The position numbers and the translations under genes are program-made. Under the pieces are notes generated by a model. That model saw nothing but the letters and a program-made list of their open reading frames with translations. It was not told the origin of the DNA and searched no databases. From Physcomitrium patens (Eukaryota > Streptophyta > Bryopsida > Funariales > Funariaceae): 64,000 nt of DNA. The DNA lies in NCBI RefSeq assembly GCF_000002425.4, contig NC_037265.1, forward strand, positions 16,694,771-16,758,770. The letters are read 5' to 3'. Positions 22,073 to 32,680 of this stretch are shown in pieces; positions within the stretch are counted from its first letter, which is position 1, and every line of letters begins with the position of its first letter.

Positions 22073-23521
22073 TCATCTTGGTTTTGATGGATGTCGTTGA
22101 TGAAAAACTTTGACTTTAGCTGATGCATTTGCTAGATTCCTGGATGGCTCCCATGTGCGTTCACTAATATCATATCCGCGCCAATGAACAAGATATTCCA
22201 ACTTATTTCGGCGCCGCCTTGAGTCTAATATCTCTTCCACCTCAAATTCTTCATTATTATCTACTTCTATAGGAGGCAGTGGCATTTGTCTTCTTCCTTG
22301 TATATCCACTGTCTTATATGGTTCAAGAAGAGATACGTGGAATACAAGATGGATCTTCATTGACTCTGGTAGATGTAACTGATATGCAACTGGGTTGATC
22401 TGTTCAGAAACAGAAAAGGGGCCAAGCCTACGATAGTCCAACTTGTCACAAGGTCGAGTAGTCTTGATATTGCGACGAAGTAGCCATACCTTATCACCGA
22501 CGTTGATCTGTGGTTGCTCCATACGATATAGATCTGCGTTTATCTTTTGTCGTTCTTGAGCTTCCTTCAATTGTGTCTTCATTATTGCATGTAACTCTGA
22601 CAACCGATTTGCCATATCTTCTGCTGCAGGATTATCAACTTTTGAAAAATCAAAAGTATCAAGTCGTGGATGATAGCCATAATTGGCAAAGAAAGGTGTT
22701 TGTTGCGTGGAAGAATGTACCGTATTATTATAAGCAAACTCTGCCAATGGCAGAAGGGTTGTCCAATCATCTTGTTGGTAGTTGATAGTATACCTTAAAT
22801 ATTGCTCCAAGACTTGGTTTACGCGCTCTGTTTGTCCATCAGTTTGAGGATGAAAAGCCGAAGATAGTTTTATGTCCACTTTTAAAATCTTGAAAAGGGT
22901 CCTCCAAAATCTTGACACAAATTGAGTTCCCCTATCTGATGTGATATCTTTAGGTAATCCATGATAGCGATAGATATTATCAATGAAAAGCTTAGCTGTT
23001 TCTTCACCTGTGATAGATTTTGTACATGGCACAAAATGTGCCATCTTGGTGAAACGATCTACTATCACAAATATAGAATCATAAGATCTTGAGCTTGGAA
23101 GATCTGTGATGAAATCCATAGAAACAGAAGACCATGGTTGTTCTGGTATAGGTAATGGCTGAAGAAGTCCGTAAGGTCGATGACGAGGAATTTTTGATCT
23201 TGAACAAATATCACATGATTGTACAAAGTCTTTGACTGACTTCCATATTTGTGGCCACCAAAAATCTCTTGATATGAGTTCCAAAGTCTTATTATATCCA
23301 AAGTGCCCTGCTGCTGGAAAGTCATGACGTGCTTGAAGAACACGTAAACGTGCTTCTCCTTCTGGAACATATAGGCGTCCTTCAAAATATAATAGATTAT
23401 TCTTGAACTCGAACTTAGAAGGATCATGAGAATTAGAAGAATTATTCTCGATATCATAAACAAGAGGGTCTGAGGACATACTGAAATGGATTTGCTTGAG
23501 AAAAGTTGAATCAACAGTCAA
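22073..23521 (-). pseudogene. element A integrase with chromodomain
   Basis: A 482-codon uninterrupted stretch at the C-terminal end of pol, in the same frame as RT. The N-terminal zinc finger is visible as H...H (HDFPAAGH) then CDIC. The catalytic triad appears in MDFITDLP (D), TSDRGTQF (D) and QTDGQTERVNQVLEQYLR (E). A GPY/F module (LGPFSVSEQINPVAYQLHLP) follows, then a chromodomain with EVEEILDSR, YLVHWRGYD and TWEPSRNL. In chromoviruses this domain directs integration to marked chromatin. Nothing here is obviously inactivated, but it is expressed only as part of a pol that has five upstream stops. Confidence 0.95.
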
Positions 23522-24232
23522 TGTTGATTTTATTGCTCAGAGATGAAATTGCTCCGGTTTCAAGAGGACCGTTCTTTGTTGCTCAAAAGCTGCATCTCCT
23601 TCTTTTGGTGCAAAATAAGAACGTCTAGATAGGGCATCAGACAAACCTTATTTTTTTCCTAGCCGATAAGTGATAATGAACTCGAATCTTGACAAAGACA
23701 TACTCCAACGAGCTTGATGACGATTCAACACGCGTGCTGACATGAAATACTCGAGGTTCTTGTGATCTGTATATACAGTGACTGGACTAGAAGTGCCTTC
23801 TAGATAATGACGCCATTTTTGAAAGGAATCCACGATCGCAAGAAGTTCTTTATCGTGGATCTCATAATTGATCTCGGCTGCTCAGAATTTTCTTGAATGA
23901 AAAGCTATCGGATGAAGTTTGTCATCTGTTCCCATTTGTGATAAAACTGCACCCAAGGCAAAATCTGATGCATCTGTTTCCATAAGAAATGCCTTGGAAA
24001 AATCAACACGATATAAGACTGGTGCAGAGACAAACGATGTCTTCAAGGCTTCAAATGCTGCTTCCGCTTCTTGATTCCATTGAAATTTATCTTTACTAGT
24101 CAAGCGTGTAAGTGGAGCTGCAACTCGTAAAAAATCTTTGATGAAGATCCGATAGTAATTGACAAATCCCAAGAAACATTAGACATCTCTTACTGTCCTT
24201 GGAATCTTCCAATCCATGATTGTTTGGACTTC
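23522..24232 (-). pseudogene. element A RNase H and connection region
   Basis: Same frame as RT and integrase. It contains [13 protein letters not shown], the conserved [16 protein letters not shown]ase H entry and [20 protein letters not shown]. Four stops interrupt it: 24179-24181, 23882-23884, 23648-23650 and 23537-23539; with the TAG at 24233-24235 these are the five pol stops. No indel is needed to follow the frame, so these are point mutations only. Confidence 0.9.
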
Positions 24233-25561
24233 CTAAGAATCCATCATGAGACCATCATTTGAAATGATGTATCCTAAAAAGTCAACTTGAGTAGTGTGAA
24301 ATACACACTTTTCCATCTTGGCGTACAATCCTGCATCTCTAAGTTTTTGTAATACTTGACGAACATGTATTTCATGTTCTTCGATATTCTTAGAATAGAT
24401 CAGGATATCGTATAGATAGCAGACGACAAAATTGTCTAAGAATTCACGAAATACATCATTCATGAGATGTTGAAAAGTAGCTGGTGCATTCGTGAGTCCA
24501 AAGGGCATGACATTATATTCGAAATGTCCATACCTAGTTCGAAACACAGTCTTCCATTCATCTCCTTTTTTGATCCGTACTAGATTATATGCTCCTCTTA
24601 GATCTATTTTTGTATAGATCTTAGCTTGATTCAACTGGTCAAGGAGTCTTGATATCAAAGGTAATGGATACCTGTTCTTGATTGTGATCTTGTTGAGTCC
24701 TCGATAATCAATACACATTCGTAAAGATCCATCTTTTTTCTTTACGAATAGAATTGGAACTCCTGCTGGAGATTTTGAATGGCGTATGAAATTCTTCGCT
24801 AAATTCTCGTCAATATATGTCTTGAGTTCACCCATCTCATCTTGCGATAAACTGTAAATTGGTCCAAATGGTGGCTGAGTTCCTTCCTTGAGGTCGATTG
24901 AACAATCATATGGGCGATGCTCAGGAAGAATATCTGCATTCTTTTTCTCAAAAACGTCTTGATACTCCTGATATTGACTTGGAATGCCAATTGAAGTCTT
25001 TACGTTTTCAGAAATAGGTGCAGCATAAATAGCAAAAGTTGATCCTTCTTTTGCTGCGTGTATAAATGCTTTTGCACCTATCAGTACGGATTTTACTATA
25101 CTAGACTTATAATTTTTTACTTGGTTGGTAGAACTATTAATAACGCTTTGGAAAAAGTCAAGTTTATGCGAATTCCAATCTATTCGAGGGTTATATTTTT
25201 CTAGCCAGGATAAACCTAAAATAACTAGATTGGACGGAGATTTAATTATGTTAAAAGCTATGTAGCTATCATGACCGTCTATTGTTACTTTTATAGGATG
25301 AGTTTCATGAGTGACATCTCCAGAAGACAAGGGACGACCATCTATGACTTCTACATGCACTGGTTTAGGTTTCTGTACAAAGGATATTTTACGACTTTTA
25401 ACAAATTGTTCATCTAAAAAACATGCTAAGGCTCCCGAATCTAATAAAGCAGAGGCTTTGTAATTCTTAGGTCCTAAATATAAGTCTATTATAAAACAAG
25501 GAGAGGATTCTGAGGAGAGGATAGGACCTTCATTAGGAATTGTACAAGGTTCCAGCTGCAC
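24233..25561 (-). pseudogene. element A protease and reverse transcriptase
   Basis: 442 codons. The aspartic protease active site is SALLDSGALACF (about residues 36-47). RT follows from about residue 270, with [35 protein letters not shown] and MPFGLTNAPATFQHL. The catalytic box reads YLYDILIYS where functional relatives have YLDD, so the first aspartate of the pair is tyrosine and the enzyme should be inactive. The stretch ends at a TAG at 24233-24235. The first codon shown is GTG; the frame is open further upstream to about 25632, overlapping gag, and lies in the -1 frame relative to gag. Confidence 0.95.
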
Positions 25562-25566
25562 GGTCC

Positions 25567-26610
25567 CTATTGTAGCTGGACGAATCCGTTTTCCGACATG
25601 TTGTCTTCTTTGACCGTCATACCCCTCATTTTATAGTTGCGTTGTTTCTTTGGACAATGTTGAGCAGTGTGCTTAGGTTCTCCGCAATATAAACATAATC
25701 CTTCTTGACGACGACGAATCTTTTCTTGCTCAGTTAGGGGTTTAAAACATACCGCGTCAATTTGCATGTCTTCTACTTCTGAATGTACGTTTGGCAAAGA
25801 TGTTGATGTTGCCATTGAGTAATAACGTTGGGGTTCCCGTGAATGATTCTTGGATCGAAATTCAAAAAGTCGATTATCACATTTTACCGCAAAATCGATT
25901 GCTTGACTCAAAGTTTGAGGATCAGGTAAGTTGAGCATCAATTTCTTTACTTCGTATTGCAATCCATAAAGAAATTGACTGATGAGTGCAGCATCATCCC
26001 ACTTGATGTCAATTGCAAGTTGTCGAAATTGTGAAGTATATACTGTTACTGAGCGATTTCCTTGTCACAGAATTCGGATCTTATTTGTTGCAACACGAGT
26101 TGCATCGTGTTCACCATACATAGATCGAAACTCTGCCAAAAAAGCTTCCAAATTGTCCAATATTGGATTTCGTTGTTCAAGAAAAGACGAAAACCACGAT
26201 AATGCAGAACCAGAAAGTAGAGTGCCAATAAACCTGACTTGTGATCCTGGAGTTGGATAGCTTTGCGGTTGAAGTTCAATTGCCAATTGTACTTGATTGA
26301 TGAACCCTCGAAACTTTGATCTCGTACCATCAAATTTCTCAGGTAAGGCAATTCTTGGTTCTCTAGTGCTTATAGGGTGTTGTACAATTGGAGAAGGAAC
26401 GTGATTTGTTGTAGATGTTGAAGCAACTCCGATCATCTCTATATCTCCACTTTCTGCTATTCTTGTTCTTTCCTGTGTTGGTGAATTGAGTTGATGCATC
26501 GCAAGCATTAACTCCCTCATTTGCTCTTGCATTTGTGCCATTGCACTCTTCATTTCAACAAGCTCTGCCATAATGACACTAAGAAGAAAAATTTGTTTGA
26601 TATTGTTCAA
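25567..26610 (-). pseudogene. element A gag
   Basis: The ATG at 26610 opens gag; a TGA at 26065-26067 breaks it, and the same frame continues to a TAG at 25567-25569. I prefer the inner start MAELVEMKSAM (about 26571), since copy D starts at the matching ATG. The capsid region contains LPEKFDGTRSKFRGF and SQFLYGLQYEVKKL. A CCHC zinc knuckle CLYCGEPKHTAQHC lies near the C-terminus (about 25660-25700). The stop is best explained by C-to-T at a CGA codon. Gag packages the element RNA in the cytoplasm. Confidence 0.9.
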
Positions 26611-26740
26611 GACAAAAAAAAAAAAAGACTTGATAACAAAGAAGATACTAAGAACAATATCAGTTTAGAAGTAGGTAATCCGCAAACTTCTAATACGCTT
26701 ATGTCTTGTCAAGAGAAAGGGGTAATCCACTCTTACTTAA

Positions 26741-26783
26741 GAAAAAACAAAGCTCTGATATTGTAAGTGTACTCTTGTCAATC
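26741..26783 (-). promoter_or_regulatory. leader and possible tRNA primer site of element A
   Basis: On the minus strand, about 22 bases after the 5' LTR comes AATATCAGAGCTT, close to the TGGTATCAGAGC word complementary to plant initiator methionine tRNA. The spacing is longer than usual and the first bases are not TGG, so this may be a mutated or displaced primer site. Confidence 0.45.
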
Positions 26784-27335
26784 TGTCAAGGACAAAGACT
26801 CGATGAGGGAAAATATACACCAAAAGGCTATCTCGATATAATAAGTCAAAATATAAACAAGTAGGTATATTAAAAGGAAACTGGAATGGCTATTGCCACA
26901 AGAAAAGAAACTAAAGACTCTTGAACCTGGACTAGAAGCAAGAAAGGAGTTGACAAGAGTGAAGAAGCCTTCACTCTTGTCTCTATATATACTATCTAAC
27001 TAGGGGCTACGTGGCGACGTTCTATAGGACCTCCAATATGTGTTGACTTTGTAGGACACATGCCTTGACTTATAAGGCAAGTTTTTCTACGTGTGGGCCA
27101 CATAGTTAGCTTGATCTTCAAGCTAACAACATGTGTGGCACATGGCCAATTTGTTGACCACGTTTCTAATCCAAAAAGTCAATTAAAGACACCTATGAAG
27201 TCAAAGCAACGTCTAGGAAGTTTCTAGGAAGCTTTTATATTAAATATTATAGAATTAACTTACTTTTATCTACTTTTACTTACTTCTACCTATTTCTATA
27301 TGTAATTATTAGCTTACATGATTGTGGCCGTGACA
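26784..27335 (-). repeat. 5' LTR of element A
   Basis: 552 bp, same ends as the 3' LTR. The TATA box in sense lies at about 26983-26993 and the hairpin at 26952-26981. About ten base differences from the 3' LTR, mostly transitions. Confidence 0.95.
26952..26981 (-). promoter_or_regulatory. 13-bp inverted repeat at LTR core promoter (5' LTR)
   Basis: The same perfect hairpin as at 21131-21160, four-base loop, directly downstream of the TATA box in sense. It is also kept at 13564-13593 (copy A') and, with one change, at 63312-63341. Confidence 0.7.
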
Positions 27336-27340
27336 TCCAT
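27336..27340. repeat. target site duplication, right, of element A
   Basis: TCCAT directly follows the right LTR and equals 20958-20962. It marks precise integration of element A into the left LTR of element B. Confidence 0.95.
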
Positions 27341-28690
27341 CCAATTTCAATAAACGGGATCAACAGATCCAAAGCCAAGGAAAAATTGAGGAGATAAATC
27401 AAGGTCTTTAAGATTCTTTGATAAATCAGGTGGAATGAGTCCGAGCCGTTCTTACCAAGAGTCAAAAAAAGAGAAAAGGACCAACTCAATATTTGGGTGA
27501 GTCACATGTGAAGGGTCAATTTGACTCAATTACAGGGACATCCAATCCAGGTCCTAGTATGGGCCTCATATCCAATATGAGACCTGACTTGATTGAGCAA
27601 CCCAATGAGGTCCCAAATACGGAGGCTTCAGTTCTATTTCAAGTTGTTTTGTTTTCTATGCCATTTTAGAAAAAACGTCCTTTCGGTGGAAAGTTCCTCT
27701 TAGAGACAAGAATTCTGGGGAAGCACCATCACCTGTTCTAATTTGGAATCCAGGGCGGGAGAAAAGGGGACCACACGAAGTTAAAAGGGAAGAGAGGATA
27801 AGGAAAGAGGCATTCAGAGATCAGGATTTTTGAGGTTGGAGAGCTAGCTTCAAGCTCCTTCGAAAGGTGTAGAATTGGATTTCATAGGATTTGGAAGAAC
27901 TTTGGCAATTGTTGCTGAAAATCAGTGTTTGTATTGGTGAATTGGGTTTTTTTTTTGCAATAAAGTAACGGCTGGTATTCTTGACTATTTTGTGAAATTG
28001 GAGAAACTTCTATAGTTGAAACTTAGAGGTGTCTAGAGAATTGAGTATGCCAAGTGCATGCAAAAAGTTGTCATAATCTGACGAAACAATTAGAGGATAT
28101 TTGACTTTTAGTGTAAAGAGGTATCGAAAGTTAGAAGATTGGGGTTGTTTAGGATTTTTGTAATATCTAGAGATCTATCAGCTGGAGTAAGGTGACTTTT
28201 GGCGTGGTAAGTTGAGGACTTCTAGGCGGCGGTCAAGATATATCAGTGTGGATTAACGATATTTTTAAGCAACTTGTAAGTTAGATTGGATTGAAACTTC
28301 TTGAACATTTAGAAGGCTTGCAAAGACACTAGTGGTAGAAATTTATAACAATCAGATTATCAGATTGAAAATTACAACATACTGAAGTTCACTGTCTAGA
28401 GTTAGGGTTAAAAATAAAATAAAATAAAAATAATAAAATAAAATAAAATAAAATAAAATAAAAAAACTAACAAATAATAAAAGACTTTGTACTTATAATA
28501 TCTTGAAGTTATTAAAAATAGTGTTTCTAAGTACTTTGTATTGGGATTAAGCTTTTACATTGAAATCTGAAATAGTTTGTATTTAGTTGTTTGAAACCCA
28601 TTAGCCTACTTGGATACTTGCAAACATTGTTTTATCTTCCATAGCCAGACGTTTGGTGTATTCTTAAGCAAGATAGCACATAATACGACA
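27341..28690 (+). mobile_element. element B left LTR, second part
   Basis: This continues the LTR begun at 20681 and ends AATACGACA. It matches 35073-36438. Divergence is uneven: roughly 8 percent up to 27761, none from 27762 to about 28428, and roughly 10 percent near the 3' end (hand count). An (AAAAT)n run at about 28410-28462 differs in length from its partner at 36146-36215. Together the two parts give about 1.63 kb of LTR. Confidence 0.85.
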
Positions 28691-28694
28691 TAAG

Positions 28695-28710
28695 TGGTGA
28701 ATCCGACGTG
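28695..28710 (+). promoter_or_regulatory. primer-binding site of element B
   Basis: TGGTGAATCCGACGTG begins four bases after the LTR. It starts with TGG, as required for pairing with a tRNA 3' CCA end. I cannot name the tRNA. Elements C and B' have decayed versions of the same word. Confidence 0.6.
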
Positions 28711-28759
28711 AAAACTTGAGGTGGAAGGTATTGGATTTTGTTTATTTTCATTTTATTTT

Positions 28760-29866
28760 ATGAAGAACGAGAATATAAATTTTGAAGGATCTTTGGGAGG
28801 AGCTTCAAGAGGAGCTTCTTCTAAAGGATAGGATATGTACATGGATCTATCCATTGCTAGTATGTTTCAAGCCTTATCATTATCTATGCAGCAACAACAA
28901 AGCAATGATCGCAAGGAAGCTTTAGCAACCAAAGCTTTGCAAGTAGTGGTCAATAAAATTGACCAGTTTAATGGAAGGAATATTTCAAAGTATTTAAGAT
29001 GTTATGTTTGGGAAATAGAATTAAATCAGGTTTCTGAGAAGAAGATGGTTGAATTATTTAGACTAGCCACGATATCGAAGATAAGAGAGCATATTACCTC
29101 AATTATAGAGCATTATGGAAATTCATGGGAGATTTTTTTACATGCATTAAAAGAAAAATATTTCTTGAAAGACACTGATCATGTTACTAAGAAACTATTT
29201 CTAGAATGGATTGAGTGGCCTAATAAGAATTTATAAGCAACAGAGCTACTAAAGGAATTTGAGAGGCAGTAGTCTTAATTATCGAAGGTAGAAAAATTGA
29301 CATTAGAGTCGAACAAGGTTTAATTATTTCTTGAAGCTGCTGATGGAGAATTATAAGGAAAATTAGAGTTGCTTCTTGAAGACAAAGAAGAAGATAAAAG
29401 ATTGACAACAAAGTGGAAAAATGTTGAAAATACAGTAGATTTGCTTGTAAAAAGAGAAAGGAGGAAGGATAGGACTAATATTCCAAAAGCAGTACAAGCA
29501 CCTAAAATTCTAATACATACAATATGACCGACCAGGCCTACTATTTAACCTTCGACATTTTTATCAAAGAAAAGAGACATGGAGATTGAAGAAATTATAC
29601 GTGGAATGTAAGATCTTCAAATCAAATTGACAAGATTCGAAGAAAATACTTCCACAAATAATTTGAAGAATGTTTCAAAACAAGGGTATGTACAAAGATA
29701 TATCTGGTGTGATGACGTTTTATATACTAGAAAGGATTGCATTGAATTTAATAATATGGTACAACAAAAAGTTATTTACTGGAAAGATGGAAAGATAGCA
29801 TTAAAGAATATAGAGGATCTCCTTCAAACCAATTTTGGCAAAGGAGGTATGAGAATATTGGTTTAA
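28760..29866 (+). pseudogene. element B gag
   Basis: The ATG at 28760 fits the start of B' gag. A TAG at 28829-28831 stops it; the frame then runs from 28832 to 29236, breaks at further stops, and is open again 29627-29866, all in the same phase. Features are the Q-rich SMQQQQSND segment, NKIDQFNGRNISKYLRCYV, and a zinc-knuckle site reading YIWCDDVLYTRKDC. There the first cysteine and the histidine of the CCHC pattern are both tyrosine (transition changes), so RNA binding should be lost. B' keeps the intact knuckle. Confidence 0.8.
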
Positions 29867-30222
29867 GATTACTTAATAGGACATGGAATAGCATCATGAG
29901 AGAGTGCAAGTTATGGCGCTAGAGTAGATGATGACTTTGGTGGAAGTATGGGAACTAGTAAATTTTGGACTTTTGCCATTTCTACAATGTAAAAAGGAAA
30001 AATACCCAGGAAGCATTATTGAGGACTGCAGCTACAATACGAGGTGCAACAAGTTGAAAAGATCGTGTTGAGTCTCTTTTAGTTCATGCATATATTGCTA
30101 AGAGCCAACATGAAGCCTTGATAGAAGAAAAGAGATAAGGAAATTTTGATGATACAAGAGAAGGAAATTCTTCTAAGAGGCAGACTCTAAGAAATGAGGC
30201 TCGTGAGGCAATTTCACAAGAA

Positions 30223-31131
30223 TTGCCTATAAAGGATACTTCAGCATTATTGAAAGAAAAAACAAAGGAACCAAAAGATAAGGATAAATCAATTGCTTAT
30301 AAGTTACTTTCTGATATTGAAGCGGCAACAAATTTAAAAGGGGTGCTAGAAGAACGTATATTAAATGCTAAGTTAGAATTTACATTGAAAGAGATTTTGA
30401 AAATTGCAAAGAAGGAGTTTCATGATGTTATCATTAACAGTATTAAGTAAAAGAGGTAATTAATGGACAAAGCTGGAATGAGTCATGCTATTGATGCAAG
30501 TTTATATAAAGATGAAAAAGAGGTTGATAATGGTTACAAACAATCAACAAATGAAAAGAATGGATATAATCAACGAGTACATTTTGAAGATTATAGTGAT
30601 AAGGAAATAGAAGCTTCAAGCCATTATACTCGGAAACATTGGGCAAGGGCAACTACTGAAGTATTGGTGAAAGTAGGAAATATAGAAGAATCAATTATTG
30701 CTTTACTCGACCATGGTTCTGAAATAAATCTTATGTCTAAGAAACTTTATTAGAAGCAAAAATGGCCAATTAATATGGAACATGGATGGATAATACGAGC
30801 AGCTAATAACACACAAGGCGAATTATATGGAGCTTGTCTAAATGTCAAAATTCGGATTAGAGATGTTGCAATAGAACAATATTTCTTTGTTCAAGATACA
30901 ACGTCTTATGCATTGATTTTAAGACAACCTTATATTACGGCAGCACGGATGGAAACAAAAATACTTGACGATGGTTCTGCTTATGGAAGGGTATGTAGTG
31001 AAGATGGAAGGAAAGTTGTACAATTTTTGATAGTACCTCTTAATCATGAACGGAATCAAGATAGGTTGAGGGAGGAACCATTTCCAAGGATTGTTGAAGG
31101 ATTTAAGGATTTTGGGGAAGTACCACTCTAA
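30223..31131 (+). pseudogene. element B linker and aspartic protease
   Basis: A lysine/glutamate-rich linker (30223-30450, then 30463-30753) leads into VGNIEESIIALLDHGSEINLMS, the protease active site with D-H-G instead of D-[ST]-G. A TAG near 30751 separates this from 30775-31131, which contains YGACLNVKIRI, FFVQDTTSYALIL and MLxTKILDDGSAYGR-like segments. The order and residues match B' protease at 16318-16788. A further open piece at 31227-31418 is charged linker without a recognisable domain. Confidence 0.75.
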
Positions 31132-31539
31132 AGCGGGATTATGGAGGTACAAAAGAGGAGGTACTCTCGCAAGATGAAGGTATCTTTGATGCAAGTTTTA
31201 TTGGTATTTTTGAGAATGGAAATATTATGTATAAGAAAGTTGATGATTTTAAAAGAAAAGAAAGGAAAAGATTATATAGTATTGAAAAGGAATTATGCAA
31301 GTTAAGGACATTAGAAGATGATGAGAAGATTTTAGGTATTTATGAAGAAAATGGATTGGAAGATTCTTTAGAATTAATTGCATCTATTGGATTAGGAAAT
31401 AATGATAAGATTGTGTAAATTCATTCGAGGGAGGTTTATTCTATACTTGAATCTTTTCAAGCACCAGAAGTTATTAAAGGAGACAAAATATAAAACAGTA
31501 CATAAAAAAATAAAACTTGTTACCGGACCTTTAATAGAA

Positions 31540-32680
31540 GATTCTAAGAAATAGATGGAAGAAGCATCAAAAGAAGAGAGTTTAAGAGATCCAAAGAAGA
31601 TTGGACATCAGTTTACAAAGGAGACTTTTGAAGAATTGAAGATTGGATGTGATGGTTCCTTATTTCCAACAAAAATTGAATATTTTAAAAAAATGCTTGT
31701 AAAATGAAGTAAATCATTTGCCTTTGGGTCTCGTGAGATAGGATGTGTAGATCCTAATGTTTTTGCTCCTAGAGTTATCTTTACAGTACCTCATGTGCCT
31801 TGGAACTTAAGGCCAATTCCTGTGCCGAGGGCTCATTTACCTAAATTGGTGGAATTATTGAAAGAAAAGATGCGAATGAAAATTTTGGAGCCTTCTTTTG
31901 CTCCATATTCCAGTCATTGGTTTACGGTGCCTAAGAAAAATGGATCGTTACATTTTATTCAAGATATGCAGCCAATTAATGCAGTAACTATAAGAAATGC
32001 AGGTATAGGCATTTAATAGACAAGTTTGTAGAAGAGTTTGTGGGAAGGGCAATTTATTCAATGGATGATTTATATTCAGGTTATGATCAATTTCAACTTG
32101 CGCATGGGAGTAGAGATCTAACAATAATGAAAACGTTACTTGGATTACTTAAAATGTGTATTCTTTCTCAGGGTACTACTAACTCAGTTTCACATATGAT
32201 AAATGGGGTGAACAAGGTATTAAGAGACTTCATTCTTGAAAAAACTATATTCTTTTTAGATGATGTTCCTATCAAGGGATGTAAAGAAGGAAAAAAAGAT
32301 GAAACTTTAGATGAGAGGGGGTGTTGCAAATATGTTATTGATCATATACAAGATTGTGAAAATATTTTAACTCGACTTGAAGAGGTTCATTTTACACTTT
32401 CAAGAAAAAAATCTATATTTGGAGTACAGAAAGTTCTTATTGTTGGGCATTTGTGTGGATTTTATAGGAGAAAGCCAGATCCAAGCAAAGTTGATGCAAT
32501 TGGAAGGATGAAGTATTCATGTAACTCTTTAACAAAAGTACGCAGGTTTTTAGGAGCTTGTGTATTTTATCATATATGGATTCCTCATTATATTCATGTA
32601 GCAGATCCATTGTATGAATTATTATGTAAAGATTATCGATTTAAATGGAAAAAAAAGTATAGGAAAGTAATGTAAAAGCT
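31540..32680 (+). pseudogene. element B reverse transcriptase
   Basis: The RT start is visible as PWNLRPIPVPRAHLPKLVEL (31795 on) and SHWFTVPKKNGSLHFIQDMQ. A one-base shift near 32000-32020 moves the frame to 32040, giving YSMDDLYSGYDQFQLAHGS, then FFLDDVPIKGC with both catalytic aspartates, VLIVGHLCGFY and VRRFLGACVFYHIW. It ends at a TAA about 32673. The family differs from element A in its fingers and palm signature (YSGYDQFQ) and FLDD box. Confidence 0.85.

Larger units (their letters stand above)
20963..27335 (-). mobile_element. complete Ty3/gypsy chromovirus (element A)
   Basis: A 6,373-bp LTR retrotransposon in minus orientation. Both LTRs are 552 bp, begin TGTCA and end TGACA (as printed on +), and are flanked by the 5-bp duplication TCCAT. 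In sense order: 5' LTR, PBS, gag with zinc knuckle, protease, RT, RNase H, integrase with GPF motif and C-terminal chromodomain, an extra unassigned frame, purine tract, 3' LTR. About ten differences separate the two LTRs by eye, so the insertion is fairly recent compared with the other copies. It has six stops in gag-pol but no indels, so this copy is defective. Confidence 0.95.

Noticed and set aside
22510-22785. Plus-strand frame inside element A integrase
   Set aside because: Antisense shadow of a clear integrase frame.
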